From positions 1-37,340 of IMG/VR virus record IMGVR_UViG_3300034691_000029: a stretch of DNA of 37,340 nt; one strand, given 5' to 3'. The DNA is from a virus. Below the pieces are notes generated by a model that was not told the DNA's origin, did not search any database, and saw nothing but the letters and a program-made list of their open reading frames with translations. The position numbers and the translations under genes are program-made. This document shows, one piece after another, positions 1-8,003 of this stretch (position 1 is the stretch's first letter; every line of letters begins with the position of its first letter).

Positions 1-33
1 GGTCCTGCGGTTCCATGGGACTATGACAATTGA
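1..33 (+). CDS. Possible 3' end of an upstream gene (partial)
   Basis: Frame 1 is open from the window edge to a TGA at 31-33 and would give the tail GPAVPWDYDN. It stops eight bases before a terminator hairpin, which is where a gene end is expected. Ten codons are too few to prove coding, and frame 2 is also open until 52-54, so the frame is a guess based on position only. Confidence 0.25.
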   Translation, partial: GPAVPWDYDN

Positions 34-40
34 ACCTAAT

Positions 41-85
41 GACCGGAGAGCTTAAATGCTCTCTAAGGTCGTTGGCTTTCTTTTT
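41..85 (+). terminator. Rho-independent terminator
   Basis: GGAGAGC pairs with GCTCTCT around a TTAAAT loop, and the flanking GACC/GGTC (41-44 and 67-70) extends the stem. A T-rich tract (CTTTCTTTTT) follows at 76-85. It separates the upstream gene from the small-gene array. Confidence 0.75.
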
Positions 86-201
86 GGTACATGGGTAAGG
101 GTCGTGGTCCGTATAGCGCTAATAGGTCGTCTGTAGCGCCTTTAATTGTATCTTTCCACAGAATCAACAGATAATGTGGTCATCAGAGAGCGAGTACCGC
201 T

Positions 202-582
202 ATGAAAGCCGTATTGATCGATGTAAACCCAGTGCTTGAAAGGCTGAGCAAACGTGAAGGTGTTGGCTTCAATGCACCTGTCATGGAAAGCTGGGTAGCG
301 AGGACGTATGGTCGCCGATGGAACGTGCAGTGCATCAGCGCTCGATTGCTCCATGACTTCGGTAAATCCGAAGGCGGTGCTTTTGAGCAGCTGTCGTTTG
401 CCAAGTCCATGGATAGCCTTGGTTACGATTTGATTGGGACATTGCCAGCACCAGGCGAACTTAAAATGCCCCTCAACGGAGCTAATAGCCCAACCTTCTC
501 AGTTCATCTGTCGGATGATGGATTCTTGGTGATCGGAGATCCAAATGAAGTTAACCGCTACCGGCGACACCCAGCTGATTGA
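202..582 (+). CDS. Small unknown protein 1 of the 202-4710 array (126 aa)
   Basis: I do not recognise this protein. It opens with a hydrophobic strand (AVLIDVNP), has a mixed alpha/beta middle, and near the end carries the pattern SDDGFLVIGD, a D-D-x-F beta segment that recurs at the C-termini of several neighbours. The ATG at 202 has a weak upstream GAGAGCGAG at 186-194. It is the first gene of a run of 12 overlapping plus-strand genes and overlaps the next by 38 bases, which argues for translation from one mRNA. Upstream bases 86-201 hold no gene I can support. It could be a host-takeover or nucleus-associated protein, but nothing in the sequence says which. Confidence 0.75.
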   Translation: MKAVLIDVNPVLERLSKREGVGFNAPVMESWVARTYGRRWNVQCISARLLHDFGKSEGGAFEQLSFAKSMDSLGYDLIGTLPAPGELKMPLNGANSPTFSVHLSDDGFLVIGDPNEVNRYRRHPAD

Positions 583-988
583 TTTCAGTGAGATAGTCCG
601 CTGGACCGTCAAGACCATCAGCCGCAACATGCCTGGTCGGTATGTAGATGAGGATAAGGTCGAAAAGTGCGTTGGGTCAATTCTTGACAACACCTTGACG
701 ATGAACATGAAGTGGACAAAGGTTCATCTACAGCCACCAGAAGAGCATTATCTGGCAATGATGGATATCCCCGACTATCCAGGCGGGTGGCTTTTCATCC
801 AAGACATCGTTGACCACATTACGGGACTTCTTGAAAACATTATAGACTTACCGACGTGGCGCATTGTGTCCATGAGGATAATGGGATCATTTGCTCGCAT
901 TGAGTTAGATGAAGATTTTCGTGTAAAAGATTGGATGGAACATCATGCTAAGGAATATGGATTACGTGACGAGGTTAGAAGGTGGTGA
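545..988 (+). CDS. Small unknown protein 2 of the array (147 aa)
   Basis: Function not recognised. A GGAG at 535-538, six bases before the ATG, supports this start even though it lies inside the previous gene. The protein has a long helical middle and a C-terminal beta hairpin (WRIVSMRIMGSFARIELDED) that resembles the end of protein 4 (WVSVVVTDDFAKITVYP). No signal peptide, membrane segment or Cys cluster is visible. It overlaps the next reading frame by up to 44 bases, so the two are probably translationally coupled. The resemblance in overall plan to its neighbours suggests a diverged paralogue; that is inference. Confidence 0.75.
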   Translation: MKLTATGDTQLIDFSEIVRWTVKTISRNMPGRYVDEDKVEKCVGSILDNTLTMNMKWTKVHLQPPEEHYLAMMDIPDYPGGWLFIQDIVDHITGLLENIIDLPTWRIVSMRIMGSFARIELDEDFRVKDWMEHHAKEYGLRDEVRRW

Positions 989-1490
989 CCAGTACGTTAC
1001 GCTGGATGTAGAATCCCAGGTCAATGAACTGACAGCTCTGCTGGAAGACCGATACGATGACTGCTTTAAGCCTAGACAAAATGCTTACAGGTTGGTCAAG
1101 TCCCTCGTTCATCACATCACCAACCAGTGCACAGATTCTTTGTTCACCATCTGTAATCGTTATTCCAAGTCGACGTGTGAATATACCGCCCTGCTGTCTG
1201 CTGTAGTCCGCTATGATCACGAATTCAGACAGTCTTTAAATGAACTAGCGGGCGCCGATAACATCATTGGCCAGGTGAGGTTTTCAGAAGAAACAGAATT
1301 CATGGTTGTTCAAATATTTACATTGGATAATCGATATGGCCACGAAAGATTTGACAAATACATCGACTCTCTCAAAGCCGATGGGCAACCAGTCTCCAGA
1401 GACGTTGAACGACTCCTCGAAGAATGGCGGTCCATTGACGCGGACTTTCATTTACGACATCAAGGAATTGATGGTAGACGAGCTTTCTGA
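945..1490 (+). CDS. Small unknown protein 3 of the array (up to 181 aa)
   Basis: Function not recognised. The start is uncertain: ATG at 945, ATG at 957 and GTG at 966 are in frame. The best Shine-Dalgarno-like run (AAGGA at 950-954) fits only the GTG at 966. The mature-looking part begins with a strand (QYVTLDVES), continues through helices, and has a late beta segment (EFMVVQIFTLD) followed by a charged helical tail of about 55 residues that its neighbours lack. The tail is encoded up to the overlap with the next gene, whose start lies 20 bases before this stop. There is no recognisable catalytic motif. Confidence 0.7.
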   Translation: MLRNMDYVTRLEGGDQYVTLDVESQVNELTALLEDRYDDCFKPRQNAYRLVKSLVHHITNQCTDSLFTICNRYSKSTCEYTALLSAVVRYDHEFRQSLNELAGADNIIGQVRFSEETEFMVVQIFTLDNRYGHERFDKYIDSLKADGQPVSRDVERLLEEWRSIDADFHLRHQGIDGRRAF

Positions 1491-1773
1491 CCAAGTCTTA
1501 ATTGCGCAAGATGCTTTAATCAGATCGTCACTCACGTACCTGTTGTTTGATGATGCTACGGAGTGGACCAGGTTAGGTGAGAAGTTCTCAACCAATCCTG
1601 CTGATGACGTTCCGTTAGGGTTTTACATGGACACCTGGTGGATGGATCACGCCGAGGCGATGAACAGCATCTTTGCTGATCTGGTTGCCATTCGACCATT
1701 TCGTTGGGTCAGCGTTGTGGTCACAGACGATTTCGCTAAGATCACGGTGTATCCAACTGAGGATCATTCATGA
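1471..1773 (+). CDS. Small unknown protein 4 of the array (100 aa)
   Basis: Function not recognised. The frame is open from further upstream, but the ATG at 1471 is preceded by AAGGA with suitable spacing, and starting there limits overlap with protein 3 to 20 bases. The protein is acidic and rich in Trp/Met in the middle (MDTWWMDHAEAM), and ends with a beta hairpin containing TDDFAKITVYP. This ending is the clearest instance of the motif shared across the array. Its stop overlaps the next start as ATGA, indicating translational coupling. Confidence 0.75.
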   Translation: MVDELSDQVLIAQDALIRSSLTYLLFDDATEWTRLGEKFSTNPADDVPLGFYMDTWWMDHAEAMNSIFADLVAIRPFRWVSVVVTDDFAKITVYPTEDHS

Positions 1774-2111
1774 CTGTAAGGACCTTCTTAATTGATCTGG
1801 CCGACGCTCAGCTCCCAATAGGGTTCGGCTTCCCAGATCTGGGGGTCGACAATACGGTGCTGTTTAATGCGATGGTCAAAGCAGCTATTTGGGATGAGGA
1901 TATTATCTACGATCTACGGGGTTGGTTTAATCAGTGTGGGTATTACTATCAAGGCGATAATCTGATTGACCAGTATCATGGTCTAAGGACATTGTTACGA
2001 GATGTGATGAAGCATCAGGACAGCCCCATCCCCAGTTTCTATGGCCGCCTATTGTCGACCGAGCTACTCGACCACAGATTTGCAGTTATCAACGTCCAGG
2101 AGCTGACGTAA
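1770..2111 (+). CDS. Small unknown protein 5 of the array (113 aa)
   Basis: Function not recognised. The ATG overlaps the previous stop (ATGA), and GAGG lies seven bases upstream, so the start is secure. It opens with a strand (RTFLIDLAD), has aromatic-rich helices (CGYYYQGDNLIDQYHG) and closes with a strand (HRFAVINVQEL), the same beta-helix-beta plan as its neighbours. There is no obvious ligand-binding motif. The stop and the next start overlap as TAATG. Confidence 0.75.
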   Translation: MTVRTFLIDLADAQLPIGFGFPDLGVDNTVLFNAMVKAAIWDEDIIYDLRGWFNQCGYYYQGDNLIDQYHGLRTLLRDVMKHQDSPIPSFYGRLLSTELLDHRFAVINVQELT

Positions 2112-2503
2112 TGCCACAGTCAGTCATTATTGAAATCAGAAGCGACATAGCCGAGTCTATCGACCGGCTCGGTGATTACATCCCGGAAGGTGACCGTAAT
2201 CACTTTGTGTCCAGTGCTGTGAGTATCGTTGTGGCTAATATCCTGCATGACGATAATAACTCTGCGGCCTTGGACGCTATGGATCGCTTAGTTACACAGG
2301 CAGGTTTGTCACAACCTAAGGAAGCTGCCAACCTCTTAGGTGAAATGATGGTGCTGAACAATGTCTTTAAGTCGACGTACCAGCATCATGATGAAACGTA
2401 CAAAGCCCTGGAGAAGTTACTCCCCAATGATCTTAGGGTGGGTCTTGATGAGATATTTCATGTCGAGATCTCCTCAGGTGGAGATTTCTTGAGGATTCGC
2501 TGA
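2111..2503 (+). CDS. Small unknown protein 6 of the array (130 aa)
   Basis: Function not recognised. The start is fixed by TAATG overlap and by GGAG eight bases upstream. It opens with a strand (SVIIEIRSD) and has a largely helical middle predicted from regular Leu/Ala/Met spacing. The ending is EISSGGDFLRIR, again a D-x-F beta segment. It is acidic overall. The last codon overlaps the next start as TGATG, so proteins 5, 6 and 7 form an unbroken coupled set. Confidence 0.75.
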   Translation: MPQSVIIEIRSDIAESIDRLGDYIPEGDRNHFVSSAVSIVVANILHDDNNSAALDAMDRLVTQAGLSQPKEAANLLGEMMVLNNVFKSTYQHHDETYKALEKLLPNDLRVGLDEIFHVEISSGGDFLRIR

Positions 2504-2895
2504 TGCCCTTTTTCATTATCAACTTAGACAAGGAGGCGATCAGCGACCTGCAAGAGGTCGCTGATCGTCTTATGCACTTAGATGAGTATTGTGGTGAAGA
2601 CCGATCGGTCGCTATGTCCGATCTGGTTGATGCGTTACTGCACTATTGGTTGATTGCCGACTTTGATAGACTGAATCTGATGCTCGATGATCTCAAACAA
2701 GACCGCCCCTTATTCAGGGACGGTGAAATCATTGAAGCCTTCTACCGGCTGGCTAACCCGCATCGGTCAGGATACCGGGACTTAAACTCTAGCTCCATGG
2801 ATGTGCAACGTCAGTTGTTAGAGATTGATGAAATCATCACCTACGATGTAAAGGTAGATACTTTCTTTAACACGATTGGCTTCGGGATATATTAA
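2503..2895 (+). CDS. Small unknown protein 7 of the array (130 aa)
   Basis: Function not recognised. GAGG eight bases before the ATG and the TGATG overlap fix the start. The N-terminus (FFIINLDKEAI) is a strand followed by acidic helices rich in Asp and Leu. The C-terminus (YDVKVDTFFNTIGFGIY) is beta and aromatic. It is followed after ten bases by the next gene, which has its own strong ribosome binding site. The same general build as its neighbours suggests common descent, but pairwise identity by eye is very low. Confidence 0.75.
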   Translation: MPFFIINLDKEAISDLQEVADRLMHLDEYCGEDRSVAMSDLVDALLHYWLIADFDRLNLMLDDLKQDRPLFRDGEIIEAFYRLANPHRSGYRDLNSSSMDVQRQLLEIDEIITYDVKVDTFFNTIGFGIY

Positions 2896-2905
2896 AGAGG
2901 TACCC

Positions 2906-3220
2906 ATGCAGTCAAACCGATTTATCTTTGACACACCTAAGGGAGGTTCCATTAACCTTCCTATGTTACAAAAGCTCATTACGTTTTGGGCGACCGAGAT
3001 CAACGACCAGCACCAGTTCTTAAATGATGTACAGGAACGGTTCTTACGCCGGGCGTATCGCGCAAGTGGCGAGGACATTGAAAAATACACCGGTATCGTT
3101 ATGGATATATTCGGCTATAGCGGTATCATGACGGAATTGATCAAACAAGATCAGATCTTAAATGATATCACTTGTAGCGTTGATAGCGATTTTGGTGAAG
3201 TGATTCTGGAGTGGTTATGA
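2906..3220 (+). CDS. Small unknown protein 8 of the array (104 aa)
   Basis: Function not recognised. An in-frame upstream start exists, but the ATG at 2906 sits behind AAAGAGGT and after the previous stop, so I use it. The protein begins with a strand (RFIFDTPKGGSI), has an aromatic/charged helical centre, and ends SDFGEVILEWL, matching the D-x-F ending seen elsewhere in the array. Its stop overlaps the next start as ATGA. Confidence 0.75.
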   Translation: MQSNRFIFDTPKGGSINLPMLQKLITFWATEINDQHQFLNDVQERFLRRAYRASGEDIEKYTGIVMDIFGYSGIMTELIKQDQILNDITCSVDSDFGEVILEWL

Positions 3221-3579
3221 AAGCGCTCGTAAAGGTAGAGAAAGATACAGCGTTTCTAGTCAATGATTCACGCCTAAACGCATTCAGTGAAGCGGATATT
3301 AAAACGTTTCTATGGCTTTTGAAAGATGTGGCCACTGACATCACTGAACGTATTCCTATTTCATTACTTGTGCCCGTCTGGCCCCCGCATGAGATGCTAT
3401 TAAAAGAGTTTAGTAATCCAGCCCCTATTCGTATTCTGTATAGTGTGTTGGAAGACGTTCTTTCTAACGCGGGTTATTCATTGGGTGTGCTTACCACACT
3501 TGAGGTCGAGAAACATGAACCGACTGAACTCACAGTCTTTAAAGCCCAGACCCGATTCAGAGTCTACACGCTGCACTGA
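3217..3579 (+). CDS. Small unknown protein 9 of the array (120 aa)
   Basis: Function not recognised. The ATG at 3217 follows GGAG and overlaps the previous stop; a GTG six bases earlier is less likely. It opens KALVKVEKDTAFLV, has a helical middle with a Pro-rich loop (LLVPVWPPHEM), and ends in a strand (QTRFRVYTLH). The next gene begins 65 bases inside this one, the longest overlap of the run. Confidence 0.72.
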   Translation: MKALVKVEKDTAFLVNDSRLNAFSEADIKTFLWLLKDVATDITERIPISLLVPVWPPHEMLLKEFSNPAPIRILYSVLEDVLSNAGYSLGVLTTLEVEKHEPTELTVFKAQTRFRVYTLH

Positions 3580-3994
3580 AACGTATCTGTTTGATTTCAC
3601 AGGCGAAGTTGGGAAGTTTGTAGATAACTCCGATTCGTCTGTAGAGGACCTGGGGTATAAGGTTGAATCAATCGTCACTTTCTTCCTAAATGGTTCTTCT
3701 GATATTGAGGCAATCGCTGATGTGTTCTGGAAGAACATGTACGCAGGCACTCCAAAGGATGCGCTGATCTTAGCGAGCAATGCTGTAGGACAGCTGTATC
3801 CTGGCATGATGACTCAAATCAAATCACAGGGTCTGACGCACCAGTGCATTATTGACATGAGTGTTAAGTACACTGAAGACACCGGCCGTGGAACGATTGA
3901 ATGCCTGGTCTTGGTAAAAGTAAATGGTCGGGGAGTGGGGAATGGATTATCAGCGAACGGTGGGTTATTGCCCAGGCTTGGCGGCCAAGATTGA
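3515..3994 (+). CDS. Small unknown protein 10 of the array (159 aa)
   Basis: Function not recognised. The frame is open further upstream, but the ATG at 3515 is preceded by GAGG with eight-base spacing. This leaves a 65-base overlap with protein 9; the first about 22 residues, polar and rich in Ser/Arg/Pro, are encoded only in that overlap. The conserved-looking part begins ETYLFDFTGEV. A beta-rich end (GTIECLVLVKVNGRG) precedes a short Gly-rich tail encoded where the next gene starts. The polar extension may be an artefact of gene overlap rather than a domain. Confidence 0.68.
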   Translation: MNRLNSQSLKPRPDSESTRCTETYLFDFTGEVGKFVDNSDSSVEDLGYKVESIVTFFLNGSSDIEAIADVFWKNMYAGTPKDALILASNAVGQLYPGMMTQIKSQGLTHQCIIDMSVKYTEDTGRGTIECLVLVKVNGRGVGNGLSANGGLLPRLGGQD

Positions 3995-4361
3995 AGAGCT
4001 GGTAGCTGAAAGGCTCACCTATGAATACTTCGATGATCCGATCAGTGACGCTCGGTTCGAATTGCAACTGATGCACGACCGCCGGCTTTATCGTCAGGAA
4101 CTGTTGCGGGCATTGGGCAGTGTTCTGACGCCAAGTGACATGCAAGATGCGGTGGAAGACATTTGTGACTTCGTCTCAGATGAAACACTTCAAGCATTGC
4201 TAATGATGTACAGGCCATTTGTAATTCGGGTTAGTGATGATGATTTTTACGTGGCCGATTATTTAGAGGTGAATAATACAGGTAACTCTGTATTCTTTAA
4301 TCTCGGGACGCCAGAACATGAAGCTCGATTCAACAACCCTGCAGGCTACGCTAAGCTTTGA
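3942..4361 (+). CDS. Small unknown protein 11 of the array (139 aa)
   Basis: Function not recognised. The ATG at 3942 lies six bases after GGAG (3932-3935) and is preferred over the ATG at 3924, which has no such signal. The centre is helical and acidic. A segment VSDDDFYVADYLEV repeats the D-D-x-F beta motif of other array members, and is followed here by about 25 residues without clear structure. It overlaps the previous gene by 53 bases and the next by 44. Confidence 0.72.
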   Translation: MDYQRTVGYCPGLAAKIEELVAERLTYEYFDDPISDARFELQLMHDRRLYRQELLRALGSVLTPSDMQDAVEDICDFVSDETLQALLMMYRPFVIRVSDDDFYVADYLEVNNTGNSVFFNLGTPEHEARFNNPAGYAKL

Positions 4362-4710
4362 AACATACGCCGGTGTCAAATACAATCACATGAAGTTCAT
4401 TGGCATGATTGATGCCGTGACCATGATGACACTGGGTCAGGACGCAGTTGGTCTGCATTTACAAAACAAGCCTTACCTGCCAGACCCTAAGCCTGAAGCC
4501 TACACTGACTATAGCTACGCTATATTCGTCGGGTCTGAAAAGCAGCGGGTCTATCTGGGGGTACCTTGGGTACGCGAAGATTCGATCGTCAACAACGGTC
4601 AGCCGAACTACACGATGACAATCATTGCTCCAACGCCAGCACAGCTCGATACACTGCGCTCGATGGCAGTGGCATCGGGTATCGAAAACTTTACACTCAA
4701 AGCTATTTAA
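4318..4710 (+). CDS. Small unknown protein 12, last gene of the array (130 aa)
   Basis: Function not recognised. This member looks different from the others: it is beta-rich and less acidic, with aromatic strands (YTDYSYAIFVGS, QRVYLGVPWV) and a Thr/Pro-rich linker. No strong ribosome binding site precedes the ATG, so translation may rely on coupling through the 44-base overlap. A terminator begins 11 bases after its stop, making it the end of the transcription unit. Whether it belongs to the same family as proteins 1-11 is doubtful. Confidence 0.7.
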   Translation: MKLDSTTLQATLSFETYAGVKYNHMKFIGMIDAVTMMTLGQDAVGLHLQNKPYLPDPKPEAYTDYSYAIFVGSEKQRVYLGVPWVREDSIVNNGQPNYTMTIIAPTPAQLDTLRSMAVASGIENFTLKAI

Positions 4711-4721
4711 TTCCGACATAA

Positions 4722-4768
4722 GCCAGCTCCTTAGGGGGTTGGCATTATGCCGCCATTTCTTTTTTTAC
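4722..4768 (+). terminator. Rho-independent terminator
   Basis: GCCAGCTCC (4722-4730) pairs, with two G-T pairs, with GGGGTTGGC (4735-4743) around a TTAG loop. A T-rich run follows at about 4756-4768 after a short spacer. It ends the small-gene array. The spacer between stem and T-run weakens the call slightly. Confidence 0.6.
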
Positions 4769-4778
4769 TTGAGGTACC

Positions 4779-4786
4779 TATCTTAC
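4779..4786 (+). promoter_or_regulatory. Possible early-promoter-like motif before the DNA polymerase
   Basis: TATCTTAC differs at one position from TATATTAC, which I recall as the core of phiKZ early promoters. It lies 29 bases before the polymerase ATG, downstream of a terminator. One eight-base near-match is weak evidence. Confidence 0.25.
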
Positions 4787-4815
4787 ATACGCCTTAGCCC
4801 CATGGACATATCCAA

Positions 4816-6945
4816 ATGTCAACCAGTCAGAATCCGTTCATCCGTGATCACGCAGAATATAAACGTGACATCGATATCAAGCCCGCTGTAATCGATCAAA
4901 TTTCCAAGTACGTCAGCCTACGTCTGAAGATCAGTCATAAAGAAGCAACCGAGTGGATATTGCAGAAACTTAAAGACCCGCAATGGAGAATTAAGGACCC
5001 AACTCTGGAACGTCTGTTGCGTAAAGGTCCGGGTTGGCGCATCGAGGATGAGACTACGTTCTTGTCCTACATTGAAGAGATCATCGACAACAACTGGATC
5101 TTGTCGCCCGCACTGGTCGCGTACAAGCAAGCAGAAGATGAACTCTCCCCTATTGCTGAATGGCAAGAAGATAACATCGCTGCGCGTAAGAAGTCTAAGA
5201 CTAACATGTTTGTGCTTAAACAAGCAGGTCAGTTGCTTAAGTCCGCTCTTGCCGACTATGACCAAAACGCCCGGAAGATTCGAATCAACGCCGTCTCTGG
5301 ACAACATGGTTCAGAAGGTAACCCTCTTTTTCAAGCCACTGGTCACTACAGCCTCACAGCGCTCTGCCGAGCTGCGGCGGGTTATGGTAACGGTACCGTA
5401 GAGAGGTTCCTGACGGGGAGTAAACACTACCATACCCCAGAGATAGCAAAAGCAAATCTGGTGGCGATCTTGACGATGGAAGACAAAGATCGCTTTAAAG
5501 AAGCCATGGAACTGTACGAGTTGGTTTATCCGTCTGTGGATGACGTGCTGGCAATGGTTGAGCGTTCGACTAGCCTGTACTGGGAGTCTCCAGAAGAGTC
5601 AGCCATCATTCGTGACTGTATTACCGGCATGACCGATCTGGAACGTGCAATCGTTACCTATTCGGGTGACATGTTCCACTTGGCCAAATACAACCCTGAC
5701 ATCATTCGTGAGTTCATGGGTGAGATGATCATTGACGACATCTCCACAATGCCTGAAGTAGATACGGACGCTGAGCTCAAGACCATGAACTCAACTGACG
5801 TGGCTTACATCAACGCCTTGTGTGCTGACATCATGATCGGCTCTGACCACAAACGGGTTAAGGTCGACAATCCTGCCGGTTGGCAAGTGATTGGTAAAAC
5901 AGCGCGGCGCTTTAAGGATGTGATGAGTCGGTTCCGCCCACTCATTGCCACCTTCTTTGTGCCACGTCACTTGCCGCCTACTGTAGCGTCTCTGAAGGGC
6001 ATTCAGCGCCGTGCTTGCTTGGCAGCCGATACTGACTCCTCCATCTTTACCTGTGAGTCTTGGGTGAAGTGGTATTCGGGCGATCTGGTGCGTGGTCGTA
6101 CTCAAGACCGTATCTGGTACCTGACCACCTACATGGCGTGTCAGTGTATCGCTCACTCGTTGGCTATGTTGTCGGCTAACGTGGGTGTTGAAGCCAAGAA
6201 CCTCTTCCGCCTGGCAATGAAGAACGAGTACGCGTTCCCTGTATTCGCTCTGACTAACTTGGCTAAGCATTACTTCTCGCTGATTTCAATGCGTGAGGGT
6301 AACGTTTACGAGAAGATGGCACTTGAGATCAAAGGGGTGGAATTGCGTGGGTCTACCATGCCAAAAGAAACCCTGGACGCAATGAGCGACTTGATGGAAG
6401 AAATCCTCAATGCCGTTAACGAAGGTCGTAAGCTGAACGCTAAAGCCATGTTGACCGCTATTGCCGAACGTGAGATCGAAACCATTCGGTCTATTAAGCG
6501 TGGTGAGTATAAGTACCTCAAGTCCGCCCAGATCAAACCCAACAGTGATAAGATCGTTCACTTTCAACTGTGGCAAGAAGTATTTGCCCCTAAATACGGT
6601 GAGTCGGTACAGCCACCATTCCCAGTGGTGAAGGTGACAACTGAGCTGACCAACAAGACCTTGACCAAGGAATGGCTGGAAAGTATCGAAGACCGTGATT
6701 TGGCCGATCGGATGATTGAGTGGTTTAATAGAACAGGTCGTGATAAGCTACCTACCATGTATCTGCCCACTCAGATCGTGCGTAACAGTGGCCTGCCTGT
6801 GGAGATCCAGGAAGCTGCTAACGTGCGCAAGTTGGCCTACCAGATCAATAGCGGCTTCTATCGCCTCTTGGAGTCTACTGGCCTTGCTATCGTTGACCGT
6901 AACCATCACCGCCTAGTCCATGACTTTTTGAGGATGACTGCATGA
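4816..6945 (+). CDS. Family B DNA polymerase, C-terminal half (palm motifs B and C, thumb)
   Basis: This is the catalytic second half of a divergent family B replicative DNA polymerase (709 aa), which would add dNTPs during phage genome replication. Motif B is visible as K154-x3-N158-A-x-S-G162, followed by the expected A-x-x-G helix (AAAGYGN). Motif C is D405-T-D407-S, whose aspartates bind catalytic metal. A KxY-type motif is K484-H-Y486, followed by KGVELRGSTMPK, which aligns well by eye with the equivalent T4 gp43 region. I see no exonuclease motifs and no motif A (DxxSLYP), so the N-terminal half must be encoded elsewhere. The B-to-C spacing of about 240 residues is much longer than in T4. 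The ATG lacks a clear Shine-Dalgarno sequence. The next gene overlaps it as ATGA. Confidence 0.85.
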   Translation: MSTSQNPFIRDHAEYKRDIDIKPAVIDQISKYVSLRLKISHKEATEWILQKLKDPQWRIKDPTLERLLRKGPGWRIEDETTFLSYIEEIIDNNWILSPALVAYKQAEDELSPIAEWQEDNIAARKKSKTNMFVLKQAGQLLKSALADYDQNARKIRINAVSGQHGSEGNPLFQATGHYSLTALCRAAAGYGNGTVERFLTGSKHYHTPEIAKANLVAILTMEDKDRFKEAMELYELVYPSVDDVLAMVERSTSLYWESPEESAIIRDCITGMTDLERAIVTYSGDMFHLAKYNPDIIREFMGEMIIDDISTMPEVDTDAELKTMNSTDVAYINALCADIMIGSDHKRVKVDNPAGWQVIGKTARRFKDVMSRFRPLIATFFVPRHLPPTVASLKGIQRRACLAADTDSSIFTCESWVKWYSGDLVRGRTQDRIWYLTTYMACQCIAHSLAMLSANVGVEAKNLFRLAMKNEYAFPVFALTNLAKHYFSLISMREGNVYEKMALEIKGVELRGSTMPKETLDAMSDLMEEILNAVNEGRKLNAKAMLTAIAEREIETIRSIKRGEYKYLKSAQIKPNSDKIVHFQLWQEVFAPKYGESVQPPFPVVKVTTELTNKTLTKEWLESIEDRDLADRMIEWFNRTGRDKLPTMYLPTQIVRNSGLPVEIQEAANVRKLAYQINSGFYRLLESTGLAIVDRNHHRLVHDFLRMTA

Positions 6946-7373
6946 AAGATGAATACGTAAGTATCCAGATTCCAAAAGCGATGCAAGGTGAAGTAAAGCC
7001 GGATGAACCGATTTATAACCCACTGGCAAAGACCCAATATGTTGCATACCCAGGTGATAAGTTCTTCCATCTGAAGACAACACACGGGGTCTCGTGGACA
7101 GTTGCCATCTATCTGGTAATGGTAAAGTACCGCTTTGTAATCGATTGGATAAGCTTTGTTCAAGAAGCTCGAAAGAACAAGTGGTACGATTTCCAGACGG
7201 TTAAAGCAATTGAATCGTCTTTGCAGGAATCCGGCGTTGACAGGACCTTAGTGGACGGCATCATGTTGCGCATGAAACACTACATGCAAAATAATAAACA
7301 GCTCTTCTGGGACGATATCCCTAACATTCCTAAGTCGTTCCCCCACGGATGGCCTTTGGAACAGGAGGTTTAA
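6942..7373 (+). CDS. Unknown protein coupled to the DNA polymerase (143 aa)
   Basis: Function not recognised. Its ATG overlaps the polymerase stop (ATGA) and is preceded by GAGG at eight-base spacing, so the two are probably made together. The protein is mixed charge and aromatic (KFFHLKTTHGVSWTVAIYLV), with a C-terminal helical part and a short Pro-rich end. It has no zinc motif or nucleotide-binding loop. A polymerase accessory role is suggested by position only. It is followed after four bases by the next gene. Confidence 0.72.
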   Translation: MKDEYVSIQIPKAMQGEVKPDEPIYNPLAKTQYVAYPGDKFFHLKTTHGVSWTVAIYLVMVKYRFVIDWISFVQEARKNKWYDFQTVKAIESSLQESGVDRTLVDGIMLRMKHYMQNNKQLFWDDIPNIPKSFPHGWPLEQEV

Positions 7374-7377
7374 AGAC

Positions 7378-7998
7378 ATGAGTGAATTTAAAGCAACGAT
7401 GTTGTTTGAAAACATGGTGGGTGAGCATCCTGAAGATGTTAAACCTGTGTTGATAGAGTTGTGTGTGGTTTCAGACACCGCACACGGTGCTTTGCGCAAA
7501 GCCGCTGACTTCATTGAAGCTCGGGCAGGGATTACAGTAAAGCGGGTTGATGTTGTTGAAGTCACAGTTGATGACAAACACCCTGCTGGTCACAAGCCAG
7601 TAATGGTAGTGACAGACCTCATCCGTGATTTACCACTGCCGCGACACGGCCAGTTTCCACACCTAATGACGTTATCAACACCAGGGATTGGTAACTTCTA
7701 CCGAGAGAGTATTTCGGACGATGCTCCAACAATGGATTGTTTTGATTTCAAGGATACGTTAAAAGCACTGGACGATTTTAAAGATTCTTGGTTTCGTCCA
7801 ACTGGTCTGATTAACTGGCTCTTAAACCCAAAGGTTGTTTTAAAGACCATTACCAAAGGCACGCCACCAGTGCCGGAAGGTTATCCAACCGTGTTTGCAG
7901 AAGGTCCTTTGCCGAAAGCCATGGGTCTTGGGCATTTCAGGATAACCCGTAGTGAGGGTGGTGCGGGTTGGACCGATCAGGACAAAGCTAAAAAATAA
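7378..7998 (+). CDS. Unknown protein (206 aa), end of the DNA polymerase operon
   Basis: Function not recognised. A strong GGAGGT precedes the ATG. The first 80 residues look like a compact alpha/beta domain (two hydrophobic strands, VLIELCVV and VKRVDVVEVTV, flanking a helix). The rest is richer in Pro, Gly and Phe with few strong secondary-structure cues. The last residues are lysine-rich. Its stop is a few bases before a bidirectional terminator, so it closes the operon begun by the polymerase. No catalytic motif was identified. Confidence 0.72.
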   Translation: MSEFKATMLFENMVGEHPEDVKPVLIELCVVSDTAHGALRKAADFIEARAGITVKRVDVVEVTVDDKHPAGHKPVMVVTDLIRDLPLPRHGQFPHLMTLSTPGIGNFYRESISDDAPTMDCFDFKDTLKALDDFKDSWFRPTGLINWLLNPKVVLKTITKGTPPVPEGYPTVFAEGPLPKAMGLGHFRITRSEGGAGWTDQDKAKK

Positions 7999-8003
7999 GC
8001 AGC

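Noticed and set aside
91-174. 27-codon basic open frame after the first terminator
   Set aside because: No ribosome binding site and too short to judge; probably leader sequence of the small-gene operon.
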